From Psychroflexus montanilacus (GTDB taxonomy: Bacteria; Bacteroidota; Bacteroidia; Flavobacteriales; Flavobacteriaceae), in assembly GCF_020164535.1 (NCBI RefSeq), contig NZ_JAIQZC010000005.1, positions 1 to 64,000 on the forward strand: a stretch of DNA of 64,000 nt, in the 5' to 3' direction. The notes under the pieces were generated by a model. It saw only the letters and a program-made list of their open reading frames with translations. It was not told where the DNA came from and did no database searches. Positions 44,672 to 53,236 of this stretch are shown one piece after another (within the stretch, counting starts at the first letter, position 1; each line of letters opens with the position of its first letter). The translations under genes and the position numbers were made by a program.

Positions 44672-45826
44672 ATGGAAAATAATTTCAAAATGATTGCTAA
44701 GTGTCTTTATGAGTTCGAAGATGAACTTGCTAAAGAACTAAGAGAACTGGGAGCAATGGATATCCAGAAAGGGGTCAGACACGTGTCATTCGTTGGTGAT
44801 CTTGGATTTATGTACAAAGCCAACCTTAGTCTTCGAACCGCTATAAGCATCTTGAAACCAATTTTCAGTTTCAAAATTTATAACGAAGAAGATTTTTACA
44901 AGAAAATTAATGCCTTTGCCTGGGAAAATTTGATCGATAAAAATGGGACTTTTGCCGTTGAATCTACAGTAAATTCAGAAATATTCACACATTCACGGTA
45001 TGTTGTTTTTAGAACCAAAGATGCCATCGTGGACAGGTTTCGGGATAAATTTGAGTCTAGACCTAATATCGATACCGATCGACCAGACTGCCAGGTGAGT
45101 GTGCACATCGATAGAGAAAATTGCGAAATAAGTTTAAATACTTCTGGAGATCCTCTTTTTAAAAGAGGATATAAAACAGCAACTAATATTGCGCCTATCA
45201 ACGAAGTTTTGGCTGCTGGTCTGCTTTTAAAATCAGGTTGGACTGGGCAGTGTGATTTCTTGGATCCTATGTGCGGGAGTGGAACCTTACTTATTGAAGC
45301 AGCGATGATTGCCTGCAGGATTCCTCCAAACATCAATCGTGAACACTTTGCTTTCCAGAAATGGGATGACTTCGATGAAGACCTCTTCGAAATTATTAAA
45401 GACTCTACTTTAAAAAAAGTACGCTCTTTTGATTTTGAAATAAAAGGCTACGATAAAGCACCTTCAGCAGTAGAAAAATCAATACAAAATATAGAAAATG
45501 CCAATCTATCTGAATTTATAGAAGTGAAGCGTCAAGACTTTTTCGAATCGTTCAAGACTTCAGAACGGCATTTGCATATGGTTTTCAATCCACCTTACGG
45601 CGTTAGACTGGATGTAGATATTCCAAAGTTTTATGCCAAAATAGGAGATACCTTAAAGCAAAATTATCCTGGCACTTCCGCCTGGTTTATTGTTGCAGAT
45701 TTGGAGGCCATAAAGCATGTAGGTTTAAGGCCATCGAGAAAAATCAAGTTGTATAACGCAAAACTAGAATCCAGGCTTTTAAATTATCAAATTTACGAAG
45801 GTTCTAAAAAAGCAGCCAAACAGTAA
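44672..45826 (+). CDS. THUMP-domain class I rRNA methyltransferase (RlmL/RlmKL N-part type)
   Basis: The 384-residue protein has an N-terminal THUMP RNA-binding domain (residues about 40-160) and a Rossmann methyltransferase domain with FLDPMCGSGTLLIEAAMIA and the catalytic NPPYG. It resembles the guanine-N2 methyltransferase half of E. coli RlmL (23S m2G2445). It lacks the C-terminal RlmK part, as is usual outside gammaproteobacteria. Its stop codon is one base from the convergent DUF6048 stop. Confidence 0.92.
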   Translation: MENNFKMIAKCLYEFEDELAKELRELGAMDIQKGVRHVSFVGDLGFMYKANLSLRTAISILKPIFSFKIYNEEDFYKKINAFAWENLIDKNGTFAVESTVNSEIFTHSRYVVFRTKDAIVDRFRDKFESRPNIDTDRPDCQVSVHIDRENCEISLNTSGDPLFKRGYKTATNIAPINEVLAAGLLLKSGWTGQCDFLDPMCGSGTLLIEAAMIACRIPPNINREHFAFQKWDDFDEDLFEIIKDSTLKKVRSFDFEIKGYDKAPSAVEKSIQNIENANLSEFIEVKRQDFFESFKTSERHLHMVFNPPYGVRLDVDIPKFYAKIGDTLKQNYPGTSAWFIVADLEAIKHVGLRPSRKIKLYNAKLESRLLNYQIYEGSKKAAKQ

Positions 45827-45827
45827 A

Positions 45828-46574
45828 TTAATTGTCTACTGCCTGCGTTTTAGTTTTAGAATATATAGGAATCAAATAACTTATAGAATAACCCCAGCCA
45901 GCTCCAATACTGGAATTATCGAAAGTTCTTCGAAATCCTGGCACATAGAGGTTGTCAAAATTTTGAATATCAGTTGTTGATATCATGTTCTTTAGTTGTA
46001 TGTGTGCGCCAAGGAAAAAATTTCCAAAAATATTGACTCTTAGCCCTGCTTGTAATTCTACCCAATTGGCTGTGAGATTTCCAAAGGTGGTATTTTCGTC
46101 TCTTACATCTGGTGGGAAATAATCATCGGTGGTATAAATTCTGAAGCTTTGTAAGTTTTGTGAGTAAGTGGCAAATCCATATCGAAATCCTACATAAATG
46201 AGATTATTCATGCCAATCCAGTTGTCATAAACATTATAGTTCACTCCAAGCTTTATATAACTCCCATCCGTTTCGTTGAGGAGGTTTTCATTATCGTAAG
46301 TAGCTTTTTCATTTCCTAATTCCCCCGCTATATAAAGGTTTTCAGAAAATCTATAATCGGCAGCAAGTTCTATTCCCTGATACTCTGAATCCCAAAAGCT
46401 CTGGCCAATCCTACTTAAATCTAAGCTCACTGTTAGCCCGTATTTATCTTTGTAAAAGATAGAATCACTTACCTGTTCATAGTCTGCATCCCCATCCTCC
46501 TGAGCAATACTGGTGGCAGAGTAGAAAAAGAAAAGAATACTAATAATATATAAACAGATGAGTTTCAGATTCAT
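45828..46574 (-). CDS. DUF6048 family outer-membrane-like protein
   Basis: The start at 46574 (MNLKLICLYIISILFF) gives a 248-residue protein with a signal peptide ending near SIAQ. An ATG six codons upstream at 46592 is also possible. The mature part is beta-rich with alternating aromatic positions, and an opening like DKYGLTVSLDLSRIGQSFW, which fits DUF6048, probably a small barrel. No function is known. It overlaps the DUF6452 gene by 35 bases. It belongs to the rlmD-DUF6452-DUF6048 group often seen in flavobacteria. Confidence 0.75.
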   Translation of the reverse strand: MNLKLICLYIISILFFFYSATSIAQEDGDADYEQVSDSIFYKDKYGLTVSLDLSRIGQSFWDSEYQGIELAADYRFSENLYIAGELGNEKATYDNENLLNETDGSYIKLGVNYNVYDNWIGMNNLIYVGFRYGFATYSQNLQSFRIYTTDDYFPPDVRDENTTFGNLTANWVELQAGLRVNIFGNFFLGAHIQLKNMISTTDIQNFDNLYVPGFRRTFDNSSIGAGWGYSISYLIPIYSKTKTQAVDN

Positions 46575-47049
46575 TTTCAATAATTCTTTCATTTATTTCT
46601 ATTCTCTGTATCCAGCTGTCTGGATTGTCAGCTTGATTTTCTAATCTAGCTCTAAAATCTATAAAATTCACTCTGAATCCGCAGGCTCTGTTGACGTAAA
46701 ACCTTTCAGTGGCATAAGAGAAAGTGAGAGTGTCCGTAAGCCCTCCTGTATCTCCTAAAGAATTCAAGTTGAATACATAACTGGTTTCAATAGCATTAGT
46801 TTTAAGTGGTATCTCAATAGTTGATGTAGAATTGAATACTCTAAAAACATCACTTGAATCCCTTCCTACTTCTCTCACTGCTAGATTAATAACACTTTGA
46901 GACCTTCCTGTGCCATCTGCATTAAGGAACTCGATGACCAGTTTTGGAGTAGTTTGAGTTGCTTCTGCGCAAATATCATCCCTTTCACAAGAAACAACTA
47001 GTGAAATTACAATCAAAAAAAATAAACAAGTGAGCAGTATTTTTTTCAT
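46540..47049 (-). CDS. DUF6452 family lipoprotein
   Basis: The 169-residue protein has a lipoprotein signal with lipobox VVSC followed by ERDDICAE, the start of DUF6452. The mature domain is beta-rich with conserved CEr-Dic and CGFRVNF cysteines, possibly forming a disulfide. No enzymatic motif. It overlaps rlmD by four bases upstream and the DUF6048 gene downstream, so all three are translated as a coupled set. The functional link with an rRNA methyltransferase is unexplained. Confidence 0.75.
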   Translation of the reverse strand: MKKILLTCLFFLIVISLVVSCERDDICAEATQTTPKLVIEFLNADGTGRSQSVINLAVREVGRDSSDVFRVFNSTSTIEIPLKTNAIETSYVFNLNSLGDTGGLTDTLTFSYATERFYVNRACGFRVNFIDFRARLENQADNPDSWIQRIEINERIIENESETHLFIYY

Positions 47050-48461
47050 TCTCTCAATCTTAAGCAGACGACATTTTCGACATGATGTGTTTGTGGAAAC
47101 ATATCTACAGCCTGGCTTTTTTCAACTTGATACAGCGTATCCATCAATTGAAGATCTCTAGCCTGAGTTGCGGAATTGCAACTCACATATACAATACGTT
47201 TTGGTTTCACATTTAGTATTTGTTCTACTACATCTTTATGCATACCTTCTCTTGGAGGATCGGTAATAATAACATCGGGTTGCCCATGCTCTGCTATAAA
47301 GCCTGATGTGAAGATCTTTTTCATATCACCGGCAAAAAAAGAAGTATTTTCTATGCCGTTTAGTTGAGCATTGGCTTTGGCATCTTCAATAGCTTCGGGT
47401 ACAGCTTCTATACCGACTACATGCTTGGCTTTTTTGGCTACAAATTGAGCAATAGTCCCAGTCCCTGTATATAAATCATAAACAAGTTCGTCACCACTTA
47501 AATTTGCAAATTCTCTGGCAATCTTATACAATTCATAAGCTTGATCTGAATTGGTCTGATAAAAAGACTTGGCATTGATTTTAAACTTTAAGCCTTCCAT
47601 TTCTTCAAATATGAAATCCTGACCAAAGTATTTTATGACCTTTTGATCATAAATGGTGTCATTTCCTTTTTCATTGATGACGTATTGCAGGGAAGTCACC
47701 TCTGGAAATTCTTTGATGATGTAATCCAACAGAAGTTCGCGTTTAGCCTTATTTTCCTGGTAAAACTGAATCAATATCATGAATTCTCCAGTAGAACTTG
47801 TTCTTATCATCAAGGTTCTCAGCAAGCCAACCTGTTCTCTTGGGTTAAAGAATTCAAGATTGTTTTCAGTTGCGAAATCTCTTATTTTATTCCTGATAGC
47901 ATTACTTGGATCTTCCTGTAGATGGCATTTTTCAAGATTTAAAATCTTATCCCACATCCCGGGAATGTGAAAACCAAGTGCATTTTTGTCTTGAATATCC
48001 ACTCCACTTGAAATTTCAGATTCAGTTAACCAACGGCTGTTGCTGAAGGAAAATTCCATTTTATTTCTGTAGAAGTAAATATCCTTACTTCCTAAGATGG
48101 GCTTGGTTTCTTGGATAGAAACTTTTCCAATTCGTTTTAAATTTTCGAGGACTTCTTTTTCTTTGTAATACAGTTGATGCTCATAAGCCATATTTTGCCA
48201 TTTACAGCCACCGCAAACGCCAAAATGCTGACAAACAGGTTCGGTTCGTTTTGGAGATAATTCTACAAACCGATGAGGTTTTGCCTGGTAATAAGATTTT
48301 CTCTTTTTATAAGTTGTAACATCTACCACATCGCCAGGAACAACTTGGTCTATAATCAAAACCCTTCCATCGCTGGCTTTTCCTATACCTTTTCCTTTGC
48401 TTCCTGCATCAAGAACTTCAACATTCTCGAAGGTTTTTTTCGAATTTTTTCTTCTTGCCAT
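47046..48461 (-). CDS. rlmD: 23S rRNA (uracil-5-)-methyltransferase, RlmD/RumA family
   Basis: The 471-residue protein has an N-terminal TRAM domain (DAGSKGKGIGKASDGRVL), the Fe-S cluster cysteines in CQHFGVCGGCKWQNM, and the SAM domain. Its catalytic part includes YDLYTGTGTIAQF, DPPREGM and VSCNSATQARDL with the nucleophilic Cys. It makes m5U in 23S rRNA (U1939 in E. coli). It overlaps the downstream lipoprotein gene by four bases. Confidence 0.93.
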   Translation of the reverse strand: MARRKNSKKTFENVEVLDAGSKGKGIGKASDGRVLIIDQVVPGDVVDVTTYKKRKSYYQAKPHRFVELSPKRTEPVCQHFGVCGGCKWQNMAYEHQLYYKEKEVLENLKRIGKVSIQETKPILGSKDIYFYRNKMEFSFSNSRWLTESEISSGVDIQDKNALGFHIPGMWDKILNLEKCHLQEDPSNAIRNKIRDFATENNLEFFNPREQVGLLRTLMIRTSSTGEFMILIQFYQENKAKRELLLDYIIKEFPEVTSLQYVINEKGNDTIYDQKVIKYFGQDFIFEEMEGLKFKINAKSFYQTNSDQAYELYKIAREFANLSGDELVYDLYTGTGTIAQFVAKKAKHVVGIEAVPEAIEDAKANAQLNGIENTSFFAGDMKKIFTSGFIAEHGQPDVIITDPPREGMHKDVVEQILNVKPKRIVYVSCNSATQARDLQLMDTLYQVEKSQAVDMFPQTHHVENVVCLRLRE

Positions 48462-48531
48462 GAGGCAAAAATAAAGTAATGTTTTAAATACAGCTTATTG
48501 AATTTGATTTCTTTTGGCGCTTAAAAATAGT

Positions 48532-49971
48532 CTAGAAAAAATAGATCAAAATTACCCAAAGACTTACCAGTACTGGTCCCAGAATTCCTATTAATACACC
48601 GCCAAATCTAAAGTCTGATTGCTCTAGATTTCCAGTGCTGAAAGCAATAGCATTAGGTGGGGTTGAGACAGGTAGAAGTAGTGCGCAAGATGCGCTCAAG
48701 GCTATAATAAGTGGAATTATTTTAGGCGATTCATCAGGTATAAGTAAGGTAAATGAAATTGCAAGCGGAACCATAATTGTGGTGGTTGCTGTATTGCTCA
48801 TTATATTTGAAAAAATAACACTCAGAAAAGCAAATAATATTGCTAGTAGGTAAAAGTTGATATCTTGAACGTTGATAAAGCTGATAAAGTAATCAGTTAA
48901 GCCTTGCTGTTGCACTGCAAGTCCCAAAGCAAGTCCTCCTGCAACAAGCATTAAGGTATCCCAGGGTAGTTTTCGCATATCATCCGCATCTAAAATTCCA
49001 AACATGGTGAATCCAACTATAGGTATTCCAGATACTGCAGACACAGGTATTCCTGTCCATTGTGATGTTAGCCAAAATAGTAAACTCGTCATAATGATAA
49101 TTACCGATACACGAATTTGAGTTGAAGAAATATTTTCATCAATTTCCTGCTTGGTTTTTTGTAAAAAACTTAAGTCCAAAGGCTTATTTCTGATTTGATA
49201 TTTTTTTAGGAGTGCTATCCAAAACGTGAAAATAAGAACCACAGCAACGGGGATGCCAATGAGCATCCATTCTAAAAAACTAATTTTGATACCGACTCCT
49301 TCTAGTGCACCCACAGCTATGGCATTAGGAGCGGAACCTATAATGGTCCCCATTCCACCAATAGCAGCAGCTGTAGGAATTCCAATTAACAAAGCCTTGG
49401 TGAGCGGGGCTTTTTTGCCAAGACTAAAGGTGATGGGGGCAATGCTTGCGATCATCATAGCAGTAGTTGCAGTGTTACTCATTAACATAGAAAGAAATGC
49501 AGTAATGAGCATTAACCCAAGAAGTATAAATTTGGGTTGTTCCCCAAGTTTTGCTACTATCATTTTCAATAAGCTTTGGTCTAATGCAGTTTTTTTCATG
49601 GCTTCAGCTATAAAAAAACCACCCAGAAACAACCAGATAACCGAGTCAGACCATGTTTGTAAATATTGAGTCACATTTTCAGTCTCAAGATTACTCATTG
49701 TAAACACCAGGTAGCCAATGATTAAAATCCCAACAGCAAAAGGAGGTATGGCCTCTGTGACCCAAAGACCGATGGCAAACAATAAGATAAATAATACTGA
49801 AGTCTGACCTTCAGTAAAACTCTCTTCCTTGATCAAATACGTCAATGCAAGTGCGAGAAGAAAGCTAAGAATAAACTGAAGAGAGCGACTTTTCCAGTTC
49901 AGTCGTTCAGAAATTTTTCTATTAAATTTACTAAGGATCTTTTTTGAATACCTTCTAGAATCCTGATACAT
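48532..49971 (-). CDS. SLC13/DASS family transporter
   Basis: The 479-residue membrane protein has about 11-12 hydrophobic segments. It carries two SNT motifs (MLMSNTATTAMMIAS and NIMSNTATTTIMVPL), the Na+ and substrate sites of the DASS fold, and APNAIAVG and TPPNAIAFS loops. It likely imports dicarboxylates, sulfate or phosphate with sodium; the substrate is not known. It is monocistronic, divergent from ornithine aminotransferase. Confidence 0.9.
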   Translation of the reverse strand: MYQDSRRYSKKILSKFNRKISERLNWKSRSLQFILSFLLALALTYLIKEESFTEGQTSVLFILLFAIGLWVTEAIPPFAVGILIIGYLVFTMSNLETENVTQYLQTWSDSVIWLFLGGFFIAEAMKKTALDQSLLKMIVAKLGEQPKFILLGLMLITAFLSMLMSNTATTAMMIASIAPITFSLGKKAPLTKALLIGIPTAAAIGGMGTIIGSAPNAIAVGALEGVGIKISFLEWMLIGIPVAVVLIFTFWIALLKKYQIRNKPLDLSFLQKTKQEIDENISSTQIRVSVIIIMTSLLFWLTSQWTGIPVSAVSGIPIVGFTMFGILDADDMRKLPWDTLMLVAGGLALGLAVQQQGLTDYFISFINVQDINFYLLAILFAFLSVIFSNIMSNTATTTIMVPLAISFTLLIPDESPKIIPLIIALSASCALLLPVSTPPNAIAFSTGNLEQSDFRFGGVLIGILGPVLVSLWVILIYFF

Positions 49972-50137
49972 TGTTTACAATATTTTAAAAGCCAATTTAT
50001 AGCATTCTTAATATTTAATCATAAGGTTTAAAATTATTTAATTAACTCTTTAGTATTTGATAATTAAATACTTATTTAAACTGAAACTAAATTGACCTAA
50101 GGATTGGTTAATAATTTTTTATGGTCGCTCGAATCCT

Positions 50138-50145
50138 TATTTTTG
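50138..50145 (+). promoter_or_regulatory. Candidate -7 element upstream of rocD
   Basis: TATTTTTG matches TAnnTTTG and lies 25 nt before the start at 50171. TTG at 50104-50106 is 31 nt upstream, longer than usual. Confidence 0.45.
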
Positions 50146-50170
50146 TAAAAATCGTTTAAAAATACAAGAT

Positions 50171-51475
50171 ATGTCAGTAGATACAATAGATAAATTGAGA
50201 GTGGATGATGTGAAATCTTCACAACAGGCCATCGATCTTGAAGATAAACATGGAGCACACAATTATCACCCTTTACCAGCAGTTTTAAAGAAAGGTGAAG
50301 GTGTACACGTCTGGGACGTCGAAGGAAAAAAATACTATGATTTTCTTTCTGCTTACTCAGCAGTCAATCAAGGACATTGCCATCCTAGAATTGTGGAGGC
50401 CATGCACAAGCAGTCACAAACCATTTCTTTAACTTCCAGAGCGTTTCACAACAATGTGTTGGGAGTGTATGAAAAATATGCCACCGAATATTTTCAGTTT
50501 GATAAACTCCTTCCTATGAATAGTGGGGCAGAAGCGGTTGAAACAGCGATCAAGATCTGTAGAAAATGGGCGTATGAAGAAAAAGGCATCCCAGAAACAG
50601 AAGCTCAAATCATAGTTTTTGAAAATAATTTCCACGGAAGAACTACAACTATCATTTCCTTTAGTAATGATGAAGGTGCGAGAAAAAACTTTGGTCCTTA
50701 CACACCAGGCTTCATCAAAGTGCCTTACAACGATGCTGAAGCTCTTGAAAAAGTGCTTAAAGAGAACAAAAATATCGCAGGAGCTTTAATCGAACCGATC
50801 CAGGGTGAAGCCGGTGTCTTTACTCCAGAAGATGATTTTATTCCAAAAGTCAAATCACTTTGTAACGAACATAATGTGCTATTCATGGCAGATGAAATTC
50901 AGACAGGTATTGCCAGAACAGGGGCTTTACTGGCCGTATGTGGAAAATGCGATTGCCAGGGCCACTGTGAAAGACAAGCCACCTACTCTCGACCAGATGT
51001 GTTGATTCTTGGTAAAGCCTTATCTGGTGGCGCCTATCCAGTATCTGCAGTACTAGCAGATGACGCAGTGATGAACGTGATTCAGCCAGGTCAGCACGGT
51101 TCTACTTTTGGTGGAAATCCTGTGGCTGCAGCTGTGGCGATGGAAGCTCTAGAAGTAGTGAAAGACGAAAAATTAGCCCAAAACGCCAGACGTCTTGGAG
51201 ACCTTTTCAGAAGTGAATTGAATAAATTCATTGACGACCATAACATCGTAAAACTCGTAAGAGGTCGTGGATTGCTCAATGCCATCGTTATCAACGATTC
51301 CGAAGACAGTTCAACGGCTTGGGATATTTGTGTGGCCTTGAAAGAAAATGGCCTTCTAGCCAAGCCAACCCACGGTAACATTATCCGTTTTGCACCACCA
51401 TTGGTGATTACAGAAGAACAATTGATGGAGTGTGTGAATATCATAACCACAACTTTGAAGGATTTTGAAAAGTAA
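50171..51475 (+). CDS. rocD: Ornithine--oxo-acid aminotransferase with a cysteine-rich insert
   Basis: The 434-residue class III PLP aminotransferase has MNSGAEAVETAIK, ADEIQTG (Asp241) and the PLP lysine Lys282 in LGKALSGG. Its length and blocks (GQHGSTFGGNP) fit ornithine aminotransferase, which makes glutamate semialdehyde. Between residues 256 and 271 it carries CGKCDCQGHCERQ, four cysteines at 257, 260, 262 and 266 near the active-site lysine, where most relatives have a short DYENV-type loop. I recall similar inserts in other flavobacterial members. The cysteines could bind a metal or form disulfides. Confidence 0.92.
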   Translation: MSVDTIDKLRVDDVKSSQQAIDLEDKHGAHNYHPLPAVLKKGEGVHVWDVEGKKYYDFLSAYSAVNQGHCHPRIVEAMHKQSQTISLTSRAFHNNVLGVYEKYATEYFQFDKLLPMNSGAEAVETAIKICRKWAYEEKGIPETEAQIIVFENNFHGRTTTIISFSNDEGARKNFGPYTPGFIKVPYNDAEALEKVLKENKNIAGALIEPIQGEAGVFTPEDDFIPKVKSLCNEHNVLFMADEIQTGIARTGALLAVCGKCDCQGHCERQATYSRPDVLILGKALSGGAYPVSAVLADDAVMNVIQPGQHGSTFGGNPVAAAVAMEALEVVKDEKLAQNARRLGDLFRSELNKFIDDHNIVKLVRGRGLLNAIVINDSEDSSTAWDICVALKENGLLAKPTHGNIIRFAPPLVITEEQLMECVNIITTTLKDFEK

Positions 51476-51502
51476 AATTTGAATCCACCATTTATAAATT
51501 AA

Positions 51503-51531
51503 AACCTCAATTTAAAGATTGAGGTTTTTTT
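51503..51531 (+). terminator. Intrinsic terminator after rocD
   Basis: A 9-bp stem (AACCTCAAT at 51503-51511 with ATTGAGGTT at 51518-51526) and a 6-nt loop are followed by seven T residues. It lies 28 nt after the rocD stop. Confidence 0.85.
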
Positions 51532-51871
51532 GTTTTAAAAGCTAATGCATCGGTTTTATTCTGAATTTAATGCTGCTAGTTTTAAGCTTTTTCGGTGATA
51601 AGCTTTAGTTATTTTCGTTCATTTTTCTACTTCGTCCTTTGAGTGTGATAATTCGAATTTTTAAGTTTGGAATTGAAGTTTTGGATTTATCTGAAGTTAG
51701 AAGTTCAAGAAAAATAGTCTACCTCAAATCCTTCAGTTGGAATTCCTCATTTAAGACGCCACTTTAAAAAATAGAGTAAACGCTTAAAGCTGAATATCTT
51801 GTAACCTTAAGTCTATTTAAAAACAAAATCCCCTTAAAAATTAGCTCAGTAAAAATTCTACTAAACAATGC
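51532..51871. other. Non-coding gap of about 340 bp between rocD and the barrel protein gene
   Basis: After the rocD terminator there is no open frame of convincing length on either strand, no recognisable RNA gene and no repeat that I can match elsewhere in the window. On the minus strand short pieces such as IRIITLKGRSRKMNENN look a little protein-like but are broken by stops. The stretch could be a decayed gene or an untranslated trailer; I see nothing definite in it. Confidence 0.4.
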
Positions 51872-52858
51872 TTACTTATCTCTGTTATCAATCTGGAATT
51901 GTCTTCGCATTCTTCTTTTTTCCTTTTCACGCCTTTCTTTCTCCTCCAGATACAAAGATTTCTCTTTATCATCTTTGAAGAGGTATTCATCGCTGTTGTG
52001 CATATCCAGCCTGTAGGATACCCCAATGCCAGCTCGCCAGCGCTCTGGTGAATCCTTAAAATTGACAAGTCCTGAAACGTCTACTTGAAAGTTTTTGTTC
52101 ACTAAAAAAGCGACACCACCTCTCAAGATCTCGTCACTGTAGATATCACTGACTAAAGTTTGAAACTCTACAAAAACACCTGTTCGGGCGTAAATAGAGT
52201 GAGTTAAGGTGAAAATACCTGCGTATGTAGGAAAATCGGTAGTGGGCTTGTCTACGATAAAGTTGGAAACAAGCACCCATTTGCCTCCAGAAAAATTATT
52301 CTGGGTGATGATAGCTGCTTTTGGAGAGATATTGGGTTCACCCTGGAACTTAAATGGATTGTCACCAAACAACAAGTTTGCGCCCGCATAAACAGATACT
52401 GCAGGTATAAAATCCTTCCACTGTGGAAGGTTATTCTTTTTCCAGCTGTAAAGATTAGGTCCCTCTTTTTCTCTTTTTATAAATGGGTCATATATGAGGT
52501 ATTTTGCACCAAGTGTATTTCTTTGAAAATTACTAAAATTTGATGTGGTAACGGCTCCAGACCTTTGAAGGGTCTCTTCTGTGCTTGCAAAGGTTCCATC
52601 CAGGACAATCTCCAATTGTTCCATGAACAACCCATACCTCAATTGATATTGAAAGTCGACTTGAGAACGATCTGGAATGAGAGGGAAAGCATGGTTGTCT
52701 TCTCCATAGGCAATTCCAGTTTCCAGTTGAAGCACATTGGTCCCAACACTGTAAGCACCAAAGGATTCTCCTGGTCTGTTGGAATTGATCATATCGGTAT
52801 ACTGTGCCTGTAGGCTAAGACTAGCCAGTAAAAACAAGCCAATAATATGTAGTTTCAT
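51872..52858 (-). CDS. Outer-membrane beta-barrel protein with charged C-terminal tail
   Basis: The 328-residue protein has a signal peptide (MKLHIIGLFLLASLSLQAQ). A beta-rich barrel-like body resembles the transporter or phenol-degradation MetA-like family: INSNRPGES, LQLETGIAYG, FQYQLRYGL and SIYARTGVFVEFQT. After the last strand (GIGVSYRLDMHN) comes a tail of about 35 residues, EEKERREKEKRRMRRQ, highly charged and likely helical. It stands alone on the minus strand. The function is unknown; a small-molecule channel is a guess. Confidence 0.78.
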   Translation of the reverse strand: MKLHIIGLFLLASLSLQAQYTDMINSNRPGESFGAYSVGTNVLQLETGIAYGEDNHAFPLIPDRSQVDFQYQLRYGLFMEQLEIVLDGTFASTEETLQRSGAVTTSNFSNFQRNTLGAKYLIYDPFIKREKEGPNLYSWKKNNLPQWKDFIPAVSVYAGANLLFGDNPFKFQGEPNISPKAAIITQNNFSGGKWVLVSNFIVDKPTTDFPTYAGIFTLTHSIYARTGVFVEFQTLVSDIYSDEILRGGVAFLVNKNFQVDVSGLVNFKDSPERWRAGIGVSYRLDMHNSDEYLFKDDKEKSLYLEEKERREKEKRRMRRQFQIDNRDK

Positions 52859-52960
52859 AAGTCTGGTTTGAAATTCAAATATAAATTAAATTCCGATTTT
52901 TTGTGACAGTATATCGCTTTGCTATAAAGTATTGGTATTTTTGTGATTCAAATTATGCTT

Positions 52961-53206
52961 ATGGTAGTTCTGAAAACAATTTTAATTATACTCTTGGTTT
53001 ACTTTGGAATCAAGCTCCTGGCCAAATATTTCGGACCATTGTTCTTGAAGTATATCTTCAAAAAAGTCCAAAGAAATATGGAAAACCAGTTTAACCCTCA
53101 CCAAAAAGAAACACGAAATAATTCACAGAAATCTTCTAAAACTTTTAAAAGCAAATCCAAAGACAGTAAAGTAGGAGAGTACGTAGATTATGAAGAAATT
53201 GACTAA
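52961..53206 (+). CDS. DUF4834 family single-pass membrane protein
   Basis: The 81-residue protein starts with a membrane helix (VVLKTILIILLVYFGIKLLA) and continues with a basic, Ser/Lys-rich tail ending in DYEEID, as in DUF4834. The start at 52961 (MVVLKT) was chosen by analogy with other family members. ATG at 52955 and GTG at 52943 are in-frame alternatives. It lies 30 nt before the YfhO gene and is likely cotranscribed. Function unknown. The longer frame at 52903-53094 is a shadow. Confidence 0.72.
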   Translation: MVVLKTILIILLVYFGIKLLAKYFGPLFLKYIFKKVQRNMENQFNPHQKETRNNSQKSSKTFKSKSKDSKVGEYVDYEEID

Positions 53207-53236
53207 CTTTCGCATTTTACAAACCAACATCCACCA

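Noticed and set aside
49226-49669. 147-codon plus-strand ORF inside the SLC13 gene
   Set aside because: It lies antisense to conserved transporter motifs and its composition mirrors hydrophobic codons of the true gene.
52903-53094. 63-codon plus-strand ORF overlapping the DUF4834 gene
   Set aside because: It is in another frame over the DUF4834 gene; the DUF4834 frame has a membrane helix and family-like tail, so this one is a shadow.
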